Assembly: GCA_000733355.1 (NCBI GenBank)
Contig: JNVV01000003.1
Coordinates: forward strand, 1,623,780-1,687,779
DNA length: 64,000 bases
From: Falciphora oryzae
Lineage: Eukaryota; Ascomycota; Sordariomycetes; Magnaporthales; Magnaporthaceae
Direction of reading: 5' to 3'
Position numbers and translations under genes: made by a program. The notes beneath the pieces were generated by a model. The model had not been told where the DNA came from. It saw nothing but the letters and a program-made list of their open reading frames with translations, and ran no database searches. Position 1 is the stretch's first letter; each line of letters opens with the position of its first letter. Below are positions 33,875 to 44,465 of the stretch, one piece after another.

Positions 33875-36800
33875 GCTGGCGGTATTGGGCCAGCACTCGG
33901 CCGACAAAGCAGGGGTGCCAGGACAGGTTACTGCGTCGGAGTTAGCCGTGCTGTTGTTGTCGAGACAAAAGTTGAGTAGGGTTCCAGAGGGATAGGTCAA
34001 GAAATACAGAAGTTGCGTGGGCGAGCAAGCAAACGAGGAATGCGCCGAGATGGGAGGCAAACAAAAACAATCAGGTTTTAAAAAGGTCCGAAACAACAGG
34101 CGCCAACCGACCGTCGGGAATGCGACTTACCGAATCACGGCTGTTGCTGTGAAGGTTGTTTGTGTGTCGTCACTTCTCTTTCCAGCTGGCCCCAGTCTCC
34201 AGCCTTGGTGACAGCCAGCAGGGTAACCAGAACTGGGTATCGACGGGCGAGATGGTTTGGTATTTGTACAGCAGGGGCGGGCCAACGAGTTTCGCAGATA
34301 TGAAAATCACCCCAGTGGCACACGCGAGCTTGTCGAGGCCCGACGCGCGCACGGATCCTGCTCGACCTCACGGTCACAAGCTGAAGGAAATATCGACGTT
34401 TTCCGTGCCTAGACGTCGAGGCGGAAGGAAGCCAGGCGGAGGAGGAGGAGCAGAGGAGGAAGGTTGTCGGTCATATGAAATACCCACCACGCAGCAGCTG
34501 CAGGGCTATGCATTGCTAGCCATTCCTAGTCTTTTTTTCCGGTTTCCGCATGGCATCGCATGGCATGGTTCTAGATTGCGTGGGGATGCTGCGGGGCCCT
34601 TCACTGCGTGTGCCACGATCGAATGGGCCTCTCGAGGACGGCGCAAACCGAGCAAATGGGAACCTGCAGTTACAAAGCTATGACGACAGCAACCACGGCC
34701 CAATCCCTGCTGAGCTGGCTGAGGGGCGTGTGTGGAGGCGGCCAGGCTGGGCTAGGGCGGTTTGGGAAAGGGCACCATCCCCACCGGCAACTCCACTGGC
34801 TGCGGTCAATCCCCTGTGCAACCCTGCAGGCGGCGGCCAGCTGGGAGCGACGAAGCTTTTTTTTCGGTTTCATTATGGCTTAGGAGGTGTCATAATGGAA
34901 CGGACCACATCGATCGAGAGCTCCACCATGACAAGCCCCCTGTCACTTTTTTTTTTTTTTTTTACCCCCGATCGCGACCCCTTTCGACCGCGGGACGTTC
35001 TCGACGGTGGACGAGACATCCATTTCTCCTGCTTGCTCTCTGGTGTCGGATCAGAAATGTCAATCGCAACACCTGCGAGCCGTCAGACGCAGCTTGGGGG
35101 CGCTAGATCAGCTAGACACCACTAGTGGCCCTGGCTGGCTCGCCAAATCCAGGAGGCGCCCCTCGATGAGCTCAATCAGACCCAAGTCAATGATTCGACA
35201 TCGGGATTCCGCCGAGACAACGCGCAAATTTCAGGCGCTAGTTGCCTCGCGACTCTCGGCACCGCCATTGAGATTCGCTGGTTTGGCGGGCCTGGGCTGT
35301 CCCCTAATGTGCGTGCATCACACAGACAGACCCGTGTTCAGCACAGAGCTGCACAAAGCCAGAGTGATATCTCATTCTGTGACGGCGCCGGGAAGCGTCA
35401 GCCGTGACGCAGCCCAATTGCCCTCGTGCTCAGTGGGCGGACGGGGCAACTCTGATCTCCGAACGGTGGCATATTTTGTCTACCAAATATCACCCGTTTT
35501 ATGCCGTTGCGTTACGCAAACGTGTAACAAGGAAGGACGGAATGTCTTGGACGCTGGGACGGCGCCGGTGCACACCCAATTCAGGGTCTGCTGGATTGCC
35601 GAGCCCCCAGGAACTGGTTCTGCTTGTCTCGTCAGATGTCAGCATCAGGTATCAACAACCTTCATGCGAGCGGGAAGAGGTATCAAAAAAAANNNNNNNN
35701 NNNNNNNNNNNNNNNNNNNNNNNNNNNNNNNNNNNNNNNNNNNNNNNNNNNNNNNNNNNNNNNNNNNNNNNNNNNNNNNNNNNNNNNNNNNNNNNNNNNN
35801 NNNNNNNNNNNNNNNNNNNNNNNNNNNNNNNNNNNNNNNNNNNNNNNNNNNNNNNNNNNNNNNNNNNNNNNNNNNNNNNNNNNNNNNNNNNNNNNNNNNN
35901 NNNNNNNNNNNNNNNNNNNNNNNNNNNNNNNNNNAAAAATTCAGCAAACAAGCAAATAAGCACGGCCGGCGGGATGAGGTCATGAAGGAAAGAGACAGGG
36001 ACTAATTGCCTGCCAAGACGTCTGTCGCTTGACCACCGTCACATCCATTGCCGAAGTAGGAGTGGATTCTCAGGTGGTGGGCACGCAGACGGTGGCCCAG
36101 ACCCATGTGTCGCCTGAAGTCGCACGTCGTGGAAGCCTGTGATTGCTCCCCATCTTCGGCCTCTTTCGTTGTTGAAAGGTGATCGCTGCATCTTTCCCCA
36201 ACAGCTAACCCGATACGAGTTGGAAGACGCTCATTGTGGCTGTTTTGACAGCCAGCTAACCTACAAAGCTCAAGGCTATCCACTCTACATGGAAAACACC
36301 GCGTGTGACATCTTCTATGCCGGCTTTCCATCGAGCACACCTGCTGTCAAGTGTGACAGTTTCGATGCTGCCCGCGGCTGAAAGAGACGCGCATGCATCT
36401 CGGATGGATGGGCTATTAGCTCGCCTGTTTGCTGAACAAAGAGGCCGCCAAGCGCTAGGGAGTGTGTCGAGGCCTCCGCATCCGGCCAGCCTGCTTTGTT
36501 GTTCTGTTGATTCGACTTCTAACATGTCCGCCCCTCTATGGAAGGGGGACACACTGCGAAATTACCCCCTACAATTGACCGCCCTCTCCTTGCTGTGTGC
36601 GTCTCCCTCACGCTCTTCATGCATTGACATGGCCAAGTAAGAAGGAGGGCATATCGGTAAACATCACTCCCTCAGAGGGGGAAAAAAAAAAAAAGGGGGA
36701 GATTTTGCTTCACAGCTTCTCTCCCTTGGATCGAAGAGGATAAGCATTGTGTGCAAATGGACTACGCTGGAATTTGTAAGGGATATTGCCATTGCGACAA

Positions 36801-37080
36801 CATTCCAAACTTTCCCTTTCGACGAAGCGAAAGCGGACAAATGCAGCTACCAGGACAGGGCGTCGCGACGACAACAATGGGACGCTTATCCAAGTCTAGT
36901 AGCATCTTAAACATACCAGCTATATCTTTTCTCTTGTTTGCTTTGTGGGAAGCGATCCAGACTCCCACCGCTGATCGCAGACCTCCGGCAACATCAAGCG
37001 ACACCAAATACCTACTCGTAAATCTTGCGCAAATAGTCTGCCTGGTTGGCTGCAGCTAGAAAATCGCAGCTAGATCAAGC
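33875..37080. other. Long intergenic region with an assembly gap
   Basis: Holds the promoter of the minus-strand channel gene on the left and of the unknown intronless gene on the right. It includes a T17 run (34947-34963), the N gap at 35693-35934, and an A-rich stretch near 36680. No open frame has a recognisable domain; frames crossing the N run are artefacts. Confidence 0.5.
35693..35934. other. Sequencing gap (242 N)
   Basis: Run of N flanked by A8 on the left and A5 on the right, so the missing piece probably begins and ends in a poly-A tract that blocked assembly. The number of N may be nominal rather than a true size. Confidence 0.98.
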
Positions 37081-38565
37081 ATGTCGCACGATCAGGAGCA
37101 CGTCGCCGACCCGGAGCTGGCGCGCTACGGCTACGTCCAGGGCAACGACCATGCATTGCCATACCTTTCCAAATGGACGCGGGAGATGGCCATCGATCTC
37201 CAGCAGGTGCCCCCGGTGATGCAGCACCTCAACTGCAGCTACCTCTCGACGCCGGGCCAGGCGCCGACGCTGCTGGCGCTCAAGCAGCACCTGCAGTCGC
37301 TGGCCGCGGTGGTGGCGCAGCTCTGCGTGACCGACAAGGCCGGTGCGGGCGAGATCGACGGGGCCGGTGACAAGGAGACGCGGCGCAAGATCCAGCTGGG
37401 CGACGCCATGGACTGGCTCTCGTCGCTCACCACGCCCTACGCCAACGACGACCCGGACCACCACCGGCGGCTCAACAGCCTGCTGAACGAGGTCGAGACG
37501 CACCACGACGTGCTGGGCACGCGCTACCACTGCGCGCTCCGCGACGGCGCGGGAGACCCGCGGCGCGAAGGGGAGCCGAGTCGCATGCCGTACGCGAGCC
37601 ACCACAACCTGCTCATGCACGCAAACGCCTGCCTCGAGCGCCTCGACCACGAGCTCAGCGCCCAGGGTGGCCTGCTGGCCATCATGCCGACCGACGGGTC
37701 CGTCGACGACGACGAGCGCCGCGCCGCGCGCAACACGCTGCTGGGCCAGTTCCTCGCCTTCGCGCAGGCGCTCGTCGGCCGCATGCACGACCTGGAGCTC
37801 TCCCACGCCCACCTGACGGACCTGCTCCGGGGCGAGGCCGTGGCGCCGCACCAGCACCTGTCTGCGCTGGGCCCGGACGCCCGGTCCGTGGGCCGCCAGC
37901 CCGTGTACCCGCAGGGCCGCTGGGTGCTGGTCAACGCGGGCGACGACGTCTTTGGCCACCTGCACCAGCTCCTGGACCGCGAGGAGGCGCTGGTGGAGCA
38001 GAAGGAGAGGATCTGGCGGTCGCTCGGCGCCATCGGGGAGCGCGTCTGGGCCGAGGAGCGCGGCAAGGCGTACGCGCGGGGCATCGCGCACATCACGGTG
38101 CCGACGCGGTACTACCGCATCAAGCGCGGCAGCGGCAGCGGCGACAACACCACCAGCAGCAACGACAACGAGCCGGGGACTATCTTCGTGATCCCCGCGT
38201 GGGAGCACCACCCGGCGGTGGAGTACACGCGACGCATGGAGAGTGGCGAGGCGCCGACGGTGGCGTCGGTGCCGACGCCGCACTGGCCCGAGCGCGTCAG
38301 CGAGCTGCAGGACCGGTACCACGGCAAGGCGGCCGACGGGGTGCGGGCGCTGGCCGAGAACGAGATGCTCCGGGTCCGCGTGGCGGCGCTCGAGGCCGAC
38401 GTCAAGGCGCTCCGCGAGGACCGCAAGCGCGTCGAGGACCAGGCCGACGTGCTCAGCGAGTTCGCCGGCGTCGAGGAAGGGGTCAAGGCCCTGGCGGCCG
38501 AGGTGGCGTCCCTCCGGCGGCGCGTCAAGGAGATGGAGGCCAAGGAGGCCAGGAGAGTGGCGTAG
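37081..38565 (+). CDS. Unknown fungal protein, intronless, C-terminal coiled coil
   Basis: Single exon, 494 aa. I do not recognise the family. There is no signal peptide and no transmembrane helix. Residues 1-60 are a moderately conserved-looking segment with several aromatic residues. The middle (about 110-330) is helical and rich in His, Asp and Arg. A low-complexity Ser/Asn/Gly linker (about 350-368) separates it from a section rich in Pro and Trp. The last 70 residues are a heptad-like coiled coil (ALEADVKALREDRKRVEDQ and following). Third-position GC is very high. That keeps a 415-aa frame open on the opposite strand, but the plus frame has a sensible ATG context (AAGCATGTCG), ordinary amino-acid composition and a coherent coiled coil. 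A cytosolic scaffold or adaptor role is only a guess. Confidence 0.8.
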   Translation: MSHDQEHVADPELARYGYVQGNDHALPYLSKWTREMAIDLQQVPPVMQHLNCSYLSTPGQAPTLLALKQHLQSLAAVVAQLCVTDKAGAGEIDGAGDKETRRKIQLGDAMDWLSSLTTPYANDDPDHHRRLNSLLNEVETHHDVLGTRYHCALRDGAGDPRREGEPSRMPYASHHNLLMHANACLERLDHELSAQGGLLAIMPTDGSVDDDERRAARNTLLGQFLAFAQALVGRMHDLELSHAHLTDLLRGEAVAPHQHLSALGPDARSVGRQPVYPQGRWVLVNAGDDVFGHLHQLLDREEALVEQKERIWRSLGAIGERVWAEERGKAYARGIAHITVPTRYYRIKRGSGSGDNTTSSNDNEPGTIFVIPAWEHHPAVEYTRRMESGEAPTVASVPTPHWPERVSELQDRYHGKAADGVRALAENEMLRVRVAALEADVKALREDRKRVEDQADVLSEFAGVEEGVKALAAEVASLRRRVKEMEAKEARRVA

Positions 38566-40182
38566 CTGTGGGGACCGTCAGATTTCTTCAGCTGTTTTGT
38601 TTTTCTTTTCGTCTCCGATCTTTGCTTTTTCTCCTTTTCATTTCTTGCCTCCGTCCGTGCTTGCTTTTTTTTTTGCTTTTTTTTGCTTTTCCCCTTGTTC
38701 ATGGCTCCGCTACCCAGCGCCGTGGTACTCACTGAGGAGACCAGCGAAGCGTGCACCACAAAAAGGATGTTGCTCAATGGTCTCACCGTCGGCTATCTAC
38801 CCAATTCGGCAACACCCCCACTCGGGACAGCTGAGGCTCCTGGCAAATGCAACCGAAAGAAATGTCAAAAGCCAATTCTTATTGTTTGCGACAAGACGGG
38901 CCCCGGATATGGCGCGATGGACGGAATGCGTGATTGGGAGGTGCTGGTTGTGGAGTTGAGAGGGTGTTTGTGTGCCCGCTGGGGACGTGGTTCAGCAGCA
39001 TTCATTTCATTGACCAGGTACCCGTCCCATATTGACGTTGGTCCATCGTCCCCGGTCCCAGTCGCAGACAGGGCCATGTCTAGAGCTGCAGCTCGTATTG
39101 TGCCTCAGCAGCCGCACATTGCAGCTGAATCCAGTGTGCCAGTCTGGCGGTCAAACGGCTCGGGCATGGTTGGGGTTCCGCGCCGTTTCTTCAGCATCCG
39201 TCGAGTGGCACTTGTGAAATATTGATTTCCTTCGAGTCTGGCGCGCCGAGATTCGCTTGGCCTGGCCTCCCGAAGGATTTGCGGTGTCTGTCAGGTGCCA
39301 GATCATGTTCGCGCGGCACCCAGCACAAGGGACCCTGTCACTCGGCAGCGCCCGAATGGAAGCTATGACCGTCGCTGGTTGGCTGGCTCCTCCAGATGTC
39401 AGGGGAGGGGTTGCAGCCTGCAGCTGCTGGTGCTGGGTCCAGATGGTTGCTGGGCCGACCAGCGTGACAAAACACACCACCACCACTTCCTCAGCGCCCA
39501 CCTCCCGCCGTCAGCATGCGCTGGCGTTGCCATTGGCTGGGCGGACTGAAGATGCGCACATGGGTGAGGATGAGGGGGCTGTCACCGTGACGGCCGACCG
39601 AACTTTGTGGTGAAGTTGGGCTCGCTTTCCCATGCTTGCCGCTCATTGTTGGTCCCTGCCACCAGCGAACCGAACCAGCAACGAGAGTCAGGCCTGGCTG
39701 TGCACGAAAACACAGTCAACCATTCCCACCCCCATCCACTCGTCTCCAGTGCCTCCGTCCTCGCCTCCACCTTTTCTTATTTTCTCGTCTGTCCGTGCTT
39801 GAACCGTGCTCCTCCCCTCACTTCCCTCCCTGCTTGTTGCCAGCTTGCCAGCATGCGCGGGGAGCTGTGAGGCTGATCGTCGTGCTATAGGACGAGATTG
39901 CTATCATTAATATGCTTCGCTAAGATTATTGTTGCGCCACTCCTCGTTTTTGATTTTTGCATTTTTTTTTTCTTTCCCTTTTTCTCCTAGCTGTCTCACC
40001 GAGTGCGCGCGTGCCCGGCAGTCCGGCCATTCCTTGCTCGGTTTTTGTCTGCAGAGAACCGAGAGACTGACAGGCAAGGAGCCAATGAGGGCGTCATGCT
40101 CTGGCTCTGAGACAGGCCGCATTCCACCTCTGGGACCGCAGTGGTCTCCTCTCCAGTGACCACCGGCAGCAAGCAAGCCCAG
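38566..40182. other. Intergenic and leader of the Kelch-TM gene
   Basis: T runs at 38665-38674 and 38677-38684 follow the unknown gene by about 100 bp. A CCATTGGCTGG motif (inverted CCAAT box) lies at 39530-39540 and GCCAATGAGG at 40081-40090. Two short upstream ATGs (40085 and 40096) precede the Kelch start. No gene is seen. Confidence 0.5.
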
Positions 40183-43100
40183 ATGCTGTCCACCTCGAGC
40201 CCGGGCTCGGGCGTCCTGCCCGTCTCGGCAGCGGCAGCTACCCGACGCACCCTGGCCTGGGTTTTCGTCCTGATCCTGCTGTCGCTAGCATCGACTGCCG
40301 CAGCCGCGCCTCCACCGGCCCTTCCTTACGTCCCGACAACGATCCTTCTTCCCAGCTCTACGGGCTCGCACGACGGCAAGAGTGACAACTCTATTGCATA
40401 CATCTTCGCCCCGACCTCCTCGTCCGTCGATCTGCTGGCCCTGGACATCTCGACCACACTAAAAGCTTCCTCGCTCAAAACCCAGACAATCACATCAGGT
40501 CTGCCCTTTCTCTCCGGAGGAGCAGGAAAGCCCCATACCACCGCCTTTGCGCCGGCATTCCTCGGAAATAATACGGTCGGCGCCTATGTGGGCAGCTGCT
40601 CACCCGGCGCGGACAAGCCGGCGCTATGGACACTGCCACTGAACAACGCAACTGCCCGAAGCATATGGAGCAGCCGAGGACCGCCGGTGACTGGCGGCAG
40701 CGGCACGCCCGGCGCCCCGTCCTTCCTAGGCACCGCCCTGAGCTTTTCCACACAGATCGCGCCGACCGTCTCGCCCGCCTCGATATACGTCTACGGCGGC
40801 ATGTGCCCGTGGGCTAATACCACCGGGTCCACATGGACAAAGGCCGCGACCTACTCTAACCAGATGCTCAAGCTCGGCCAGCCGCCCAACGCCGCCTACA
40901 ACGTCAGCCCCATCCTTAGCAAGGGGCCACCCGTGGCCAACGCCGGCTTTACCCTGACGTCCCTGACGCCATCAATAGCCAACCGATCGGGCATCATCAC
41001 GCAGTCGATCAATAGCGTCCTCCTGGGCGGCCACACGCAGGCGGCCTTCATAAACATGAGCGGCGCCGCCATCTGGAGCCTGCCCGAGGAGGTCTGGAGC
41101 TTCGTGTCCATCAAGCAGCCGTTGTCTGCTCCAACCGAACTGACGCTCCGGAAAGACGGCAAGAAGCAGCGCCGCGAACTCCCCACGGAGGTGGACAGCA
41201 GATCCGGGCACACGGCGATCCTTAGTGGGGACGGGAACTCTATCGTCGTTCTGGGTGGGTGGGTTGGAGACACCAGTCAGGCCGCGGAGCCGCAGCTCGC
41301 TATCATCGAGATGGGCGAGGCCTTCGACAAGTGGAGGTGGAAAATACCGTCTGCGCAGCCCGAAGGCCCCGGTATCTTCGGTCATGGTGCTACCCTGCTG
41401 CCTGGAAATGTGATGATGGTCTACGGAGGTTACGGCATATCACCATTGGCCAAGTCCAAGCTCAAACATCGCCAGGCAGGTGGGAACGTGCCAATGTTCC
41501 TGAACCTAACGTCCATGACATGGTCCGGGGACTACACCAACCCCTCGTATGATGGCTCCCCCGGTACAGGGCCTAGCTCGTCGGAATCGACATCGCCTAA
41601 CAGCAGCAGGGATATTGGGCTCGGTGTCGGGCTGGGCGTGGGCATTGGCGGAGCCATTGCCATTGTGGTCGGGGTTCTATGCTGGAGGAGGCGCAGGCGA
41701 AATCACCGACGCGACTCGGCCGTCCGCGCCCTGGCTCAGGACGCTAATCTCTTCCTCCCCGACGAGGACGAGATGGCAGAGCGCGACGGCGGCCGCTCCT
41801 ACGCCTGGGGCACGGCGAGGGGACCATCAGGTCCCAACGACTGGTACACTGGCGGGCCGGACCCTTTTGCGCGCGGCAGCCGTTCGCTAGGCTATGAGTC
41901 CCTGCGCGGCGCCCGCGGCCCGGGCGGCCCGAGCTACCCACCACCGATGGCCATGCGGAAAGGCGTGAACCCACGTAACGGGAGAGGCATGTATGTTCAG
42001 GCGCCCGGGGGGTCTGACAACGGCGGCAGCCCGCGGGCGGGTGGCAGCATGCTCGTTGGGCCCGGAGACATCCACCCCATCTACGAGGCGGACGAGGATG
42101 GCGAGGCGCCGGCATCGATGAGCCCAGACTCAAAGGAGATGGAGACGTCTAGTGACCCCTTCATGACGCCCACGAGCACCACGGGCGACAAGGGCGTCCT
42201 GGGGGTCGCGTCGGCGCCACGCACCACAACACCGAGTCCTGATGGTAAGAATAGTATTGGCGGCGGTGCCCCGTTACCGCAGGACCGTGAGGTACAGGAC
42301 TGGGTCTCGGACATCGATACGACGGACGCGGTCCTCGCGGCACGCATCGGCCCACACAGCACGACGACCACCAGGGCGGCAGCTGCTGCTCCCATGCTGC
42401 CGCCACTCACCGTTGCCCCTCTCAACCTTTCAGGCGGCGGCGCGATCCGGCGCTCACCCACACGCCGGGCTTCGGCTCGATCGGGCCGAAGAAATAGTGC
42501 GCTCTCGCTCGCCGCGGCGGGAGATGAGGAGGGCGGCCGCACTGCTAGTAACCTGTCCGAGTCAAATCGCAGCGCCTTCAGCTACTCAGTTTCAAGATCT
42601 GGGTCATTACGCTCGCGGCCTGGGACAAGTTCTGGTATCGCCGCGCTGGCGACTTCGGTCGCCGCGGCGGCGCCGGTGCGTGGAGGAGCTGGGGACGACG
42701 ATCGACAGCTCGAGAGCAGCTCCGGCAGTAGCAGTGGGGGCGCTTCGTTCAACACGGCGCGGTCGAGCTTCGCGGCGATGCAGGCGGAGGGCCCGATGCT
42801 GCTGTCGGGTAGTGCTGGAACCGGGAATGGTGGAAACAGCAACAGCAATAACAACACAATCGGGCTCGTGAGGGGCAGCGGCGGCGGGAGCCTACTCGGT
42901 GGCACGTCGCCGCGAGCGGTGCCCAAGGACGATGATGACTACGACGACACCCCCGGCAGCCCGAGCAAGAGTAAGCCTCGCCGCTCGTGGCTGGGCAGCT
43001 TCCGTCGGGTCTTCAGCAACCCCCCCGGCGGCGCGGCCGACGGCAGCGAGTCAAGCCGCAACGAGAGCTCGACCAGCTTCGAGGGCGGTGACTACGAGTC

Positions 43101-44145
43101 TCCTGGTCTCGTGGGCGCGCCGAACGTCCTCTCGCGGCGCAAGCAGGGCCGTGAGGCATGGATGGACGAAATCCCGGGCCCTGGCGGTGGAGGCACCAGC
43201 AGCAGCCGCGGGGGTGGAACAGCCGCCCATGACGGCGGCGCTCGCTACCACGGGATCGGAGATGACGACGACGACTGGGATATTGAGAAGGCGTCTGAGA
43301 GGAGATTGGTGCAGGTCATGTTCACGGTGCCTAGAGAGCCCCTGCGCGTGGTCAACGCCGAGATCGAGAAGGAGGAGGAGGTCGAGATCATGGACACGGA
43401 GAAGGAGGATGACGACGACGACGGCGGTGCCGACCTCGGGGGCGACCTCGGGGACCGCGGTCTACTTAAGAAGACACCGTCCGGGTCGCCGTCCTCTGCG
43501 AAAGAGAAAGGCGCGCGCGCGGCCGGCCTCAGCTCCGCCCCGGACAGTGGGAACAGGAAGGGCAGCGCTGGAACTGGTCTGCTGCCCCCAGTGGTCGACA
43601 ACGACGACTGGGATCCTTTCTGGGACTACGGACAGGGCAGCACGAACCTGCGAGGCGGGTCCGGCGGCAGCGGGGTGCTTGCCAGGCTCACGCCGGACCT
43701 GGTGCGCGTGCCCAAGGCGTCGGAGTCCAAGGAGGAGACGCTGGGTGACGACAGCATCATCATCGTTCAAGACACCAGCGCCATCGACGATGATGAGGAG
43801 AATACGAACAACAACAAAAAGACTGCAGCAGAGCACGACAGGGCGGCCACCCCTGCGGGCCAATCCGAAGGGAGCGAATACAACGGCGGGGACGAGAAAC
43901 GCTTCTCGAGGTCGACGATAGCATCGACAACGCCGTCCGACTTCCTCTCTGTCCACGGCAGGAGGCTATCGAACGAGTCGCGCTTCTCGACGGACTCCGG
44001 GACGCCGCACGTGATCATGACGGCCGAGGCCGTCCGGCTTAAGCGGCCGCCGACGATTGGGCGGGTGCTGGAGATGGTGGAGCGGATCGAGGAGGAGGAG
44101 TCGCGGAGCAGCAGGACCAGCAGCCCCGCCCGGTACTCATCATGA
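40183..44145 (+). CDS. Kelch-repeat, single-pass membrane protein with long disordered tail
   Basis: Single exon, about 1320 aa from the ATG at 40183. Residues about 18-45 form a signal peptide (RRTLAWVFVLILLSLAS, then Ala-rich). The ectodomain to about 476 carries Kelch/galactose-oxidase-type beta-propeller blades; clear examples are GHTAILSGDGNSIVVLGGW and GHGATLLPGNVMMVYGGYG (about 345-425). It also has several N-glycosylation sequons. A Gly/Val/Ile transmembrane helix lies at about 482-503 and is followed by a basic stop-transfer WRRRRRNHRR. The remaining 815 residues are cytoplasmic, Ser/Gly/Asp-rich and low in hydrophobics. They contain acidic clusters and several WD motifs (for example DDDWDIEKA, DNDDWDPFWDYG). 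This architecture suggests a cell-surface or tip-localised sensor or anchor; the ligand is unknown. I see no intron that improves the model. Confidence 0.88.
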   Translation: MLSTSSPGSGVLPVSAAAATRRTLAWVFVLILLSLASTAAAAPPPALPYVPTTILLPSSTGSHDGKSDNSIAYIFAPTSSSVDLLALDISTTLKASSLKTQTITSGLPFLSGGAGKPHTTAFAPAFLGNNTVGAYVGSCSPGADKPALWTLPLNNATARSIWSSRGPPVTGGSGTPGAPSFLGTALSFSTQIAPTVSPASIYVYGGMCPWANTTGSTWTKAATYSNQMLKLGQPPNAAYNVSPILSKGPPVANAGFTLTSLTPSIANRSGIITQSINSVLLGGHTQAAFINMSGAAIWSLPEEVWSFVSIKQPLSAPTELTLRKDGKKQRRELPTEVDSRSGHTAILSGDGNSIVVLGGWVGDTSQAAEPQLAIIEMGEAFDKWRWKIPSAQPEGPGIFGHGATLLPGNVMMVYGGYGISPLAKSKLKHRQAGGNVPMFLNLTSMTWSGDYTNPSYDGSPGTGPSSSESTSPNSSRDIGLGVGLGVGIGGAIAIVVGVLCWRRRRRNHRRDSAVRALAQDANLFLPDEDEMAERDGGRSYAWGTARGPSGPNDWYTGGPDPFARGSRSLGYESLRGARGPGGPSYPPPMAMRKGVNPRNGRGMYVQAPGGSDNGGSPRAGGSMLVGPGDIHPIYEADEDGEAPASMSPDSKEMETSSDPFMTPTSTTGDKGVLGVASAPRTTTPSPDGKNSIGGGAPLPQDREVQDWVSDIDTTDAVLAARIGPHSTTTTRAAAAAPMLPPLTVAPLNLSGGGAIRRSPTRRASARSGRRNSALSLAAAGDEEGGRTASNLSESNRSAFSYSVSRSGSLRSRPGTSSGIAALATSVAAAAPVRGGAGDDDRQLESSSGSSSGGASFNTARSSFAAMQAEGPMLLSGSAGTGNGGNSNSNNNTIGLVRGSGGGSLLGGTSPRAVPKDDDDYDDTPGSPSKSKPRRSWLGSFRRVFSNPPGGAADGSESSRNESSTSFEGGDYESPGLVGAPNVLSRRKQGREAWMDEIPGPGGGGTSSSRGGGTAAHDGGARYHGIGDDDDDWDIEKASERRLVQVMFTVPREPLRVVNAEIEKEEEVEIMDTEKEDDDDDGGADLGGDLGDRGLLKKTPSGSPSSAKEKGARAAGLSSAPDSGNRKGSAGTGLLPPVVDNDDWDPFWDYGQGSTNLRGGSGGSGVLARLTPDLVRVPKASESKEETLGDDSIIIVQDTSAIDDDEENTNNNKKTAAEHDRAATPAGQSEGSEYNGGDEKRFSRSTIASTTPSDFLSVHGRRLSNESRFSTDSGTPHVIMTAEAVRLKRPPTIGRVLEMVERIEEEESRSSRTSSPARYSS

Positions 44146-44443
44146 TCGGGGCAGCAAAGCCGTCCCATCGCACGGATACGGCTACACACAAACAAGCCTC
44201 ATATGACGATCATCATCGTTGTTTTTTGCTCCATGATCTGACTGATCGGCATTATCAGCGACATGGAACCGCGGGCTCAAGGAGAAAAAAGGGGGGGCGG
44301 TTGTGAGGAGTTGGGCTTGGAATCGCGGAGAGGTGTTCTTGGACCACTGGGCGTTCGGAACCTCGCTGCCTTCGCAATTGTATTTGTTTCGGAAGCTATT
44401 TGATCATGGGCGACAGGACTGCTTTTTTTTTCGCATATTTCTC

Positions 44444-44465
44444 TTTTTTTTTTTTTTTTTTTTTT
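44444..44465 (+). repeat. Poly-T tract, 22 nt
   Basis: T22 starting about 300 bp past the Kelch-TM stop codon. It may contribute to 3'-end formation. Confidence 0.9.

Noticed and set aside
35007..36005. Reading frames spanning the N gap
   Set aside because: They consist largely of undetermined residues and are artefacts of translating N.
37075..38322. 415-aa minus-strand frame overlapping the unknown intronless gene
   Set aside because: It is rich in Arg, Val, His and Leu, as expected from antisense of GC3-rich codons. The plus frame is longer and has normal composition and a coiled coil.
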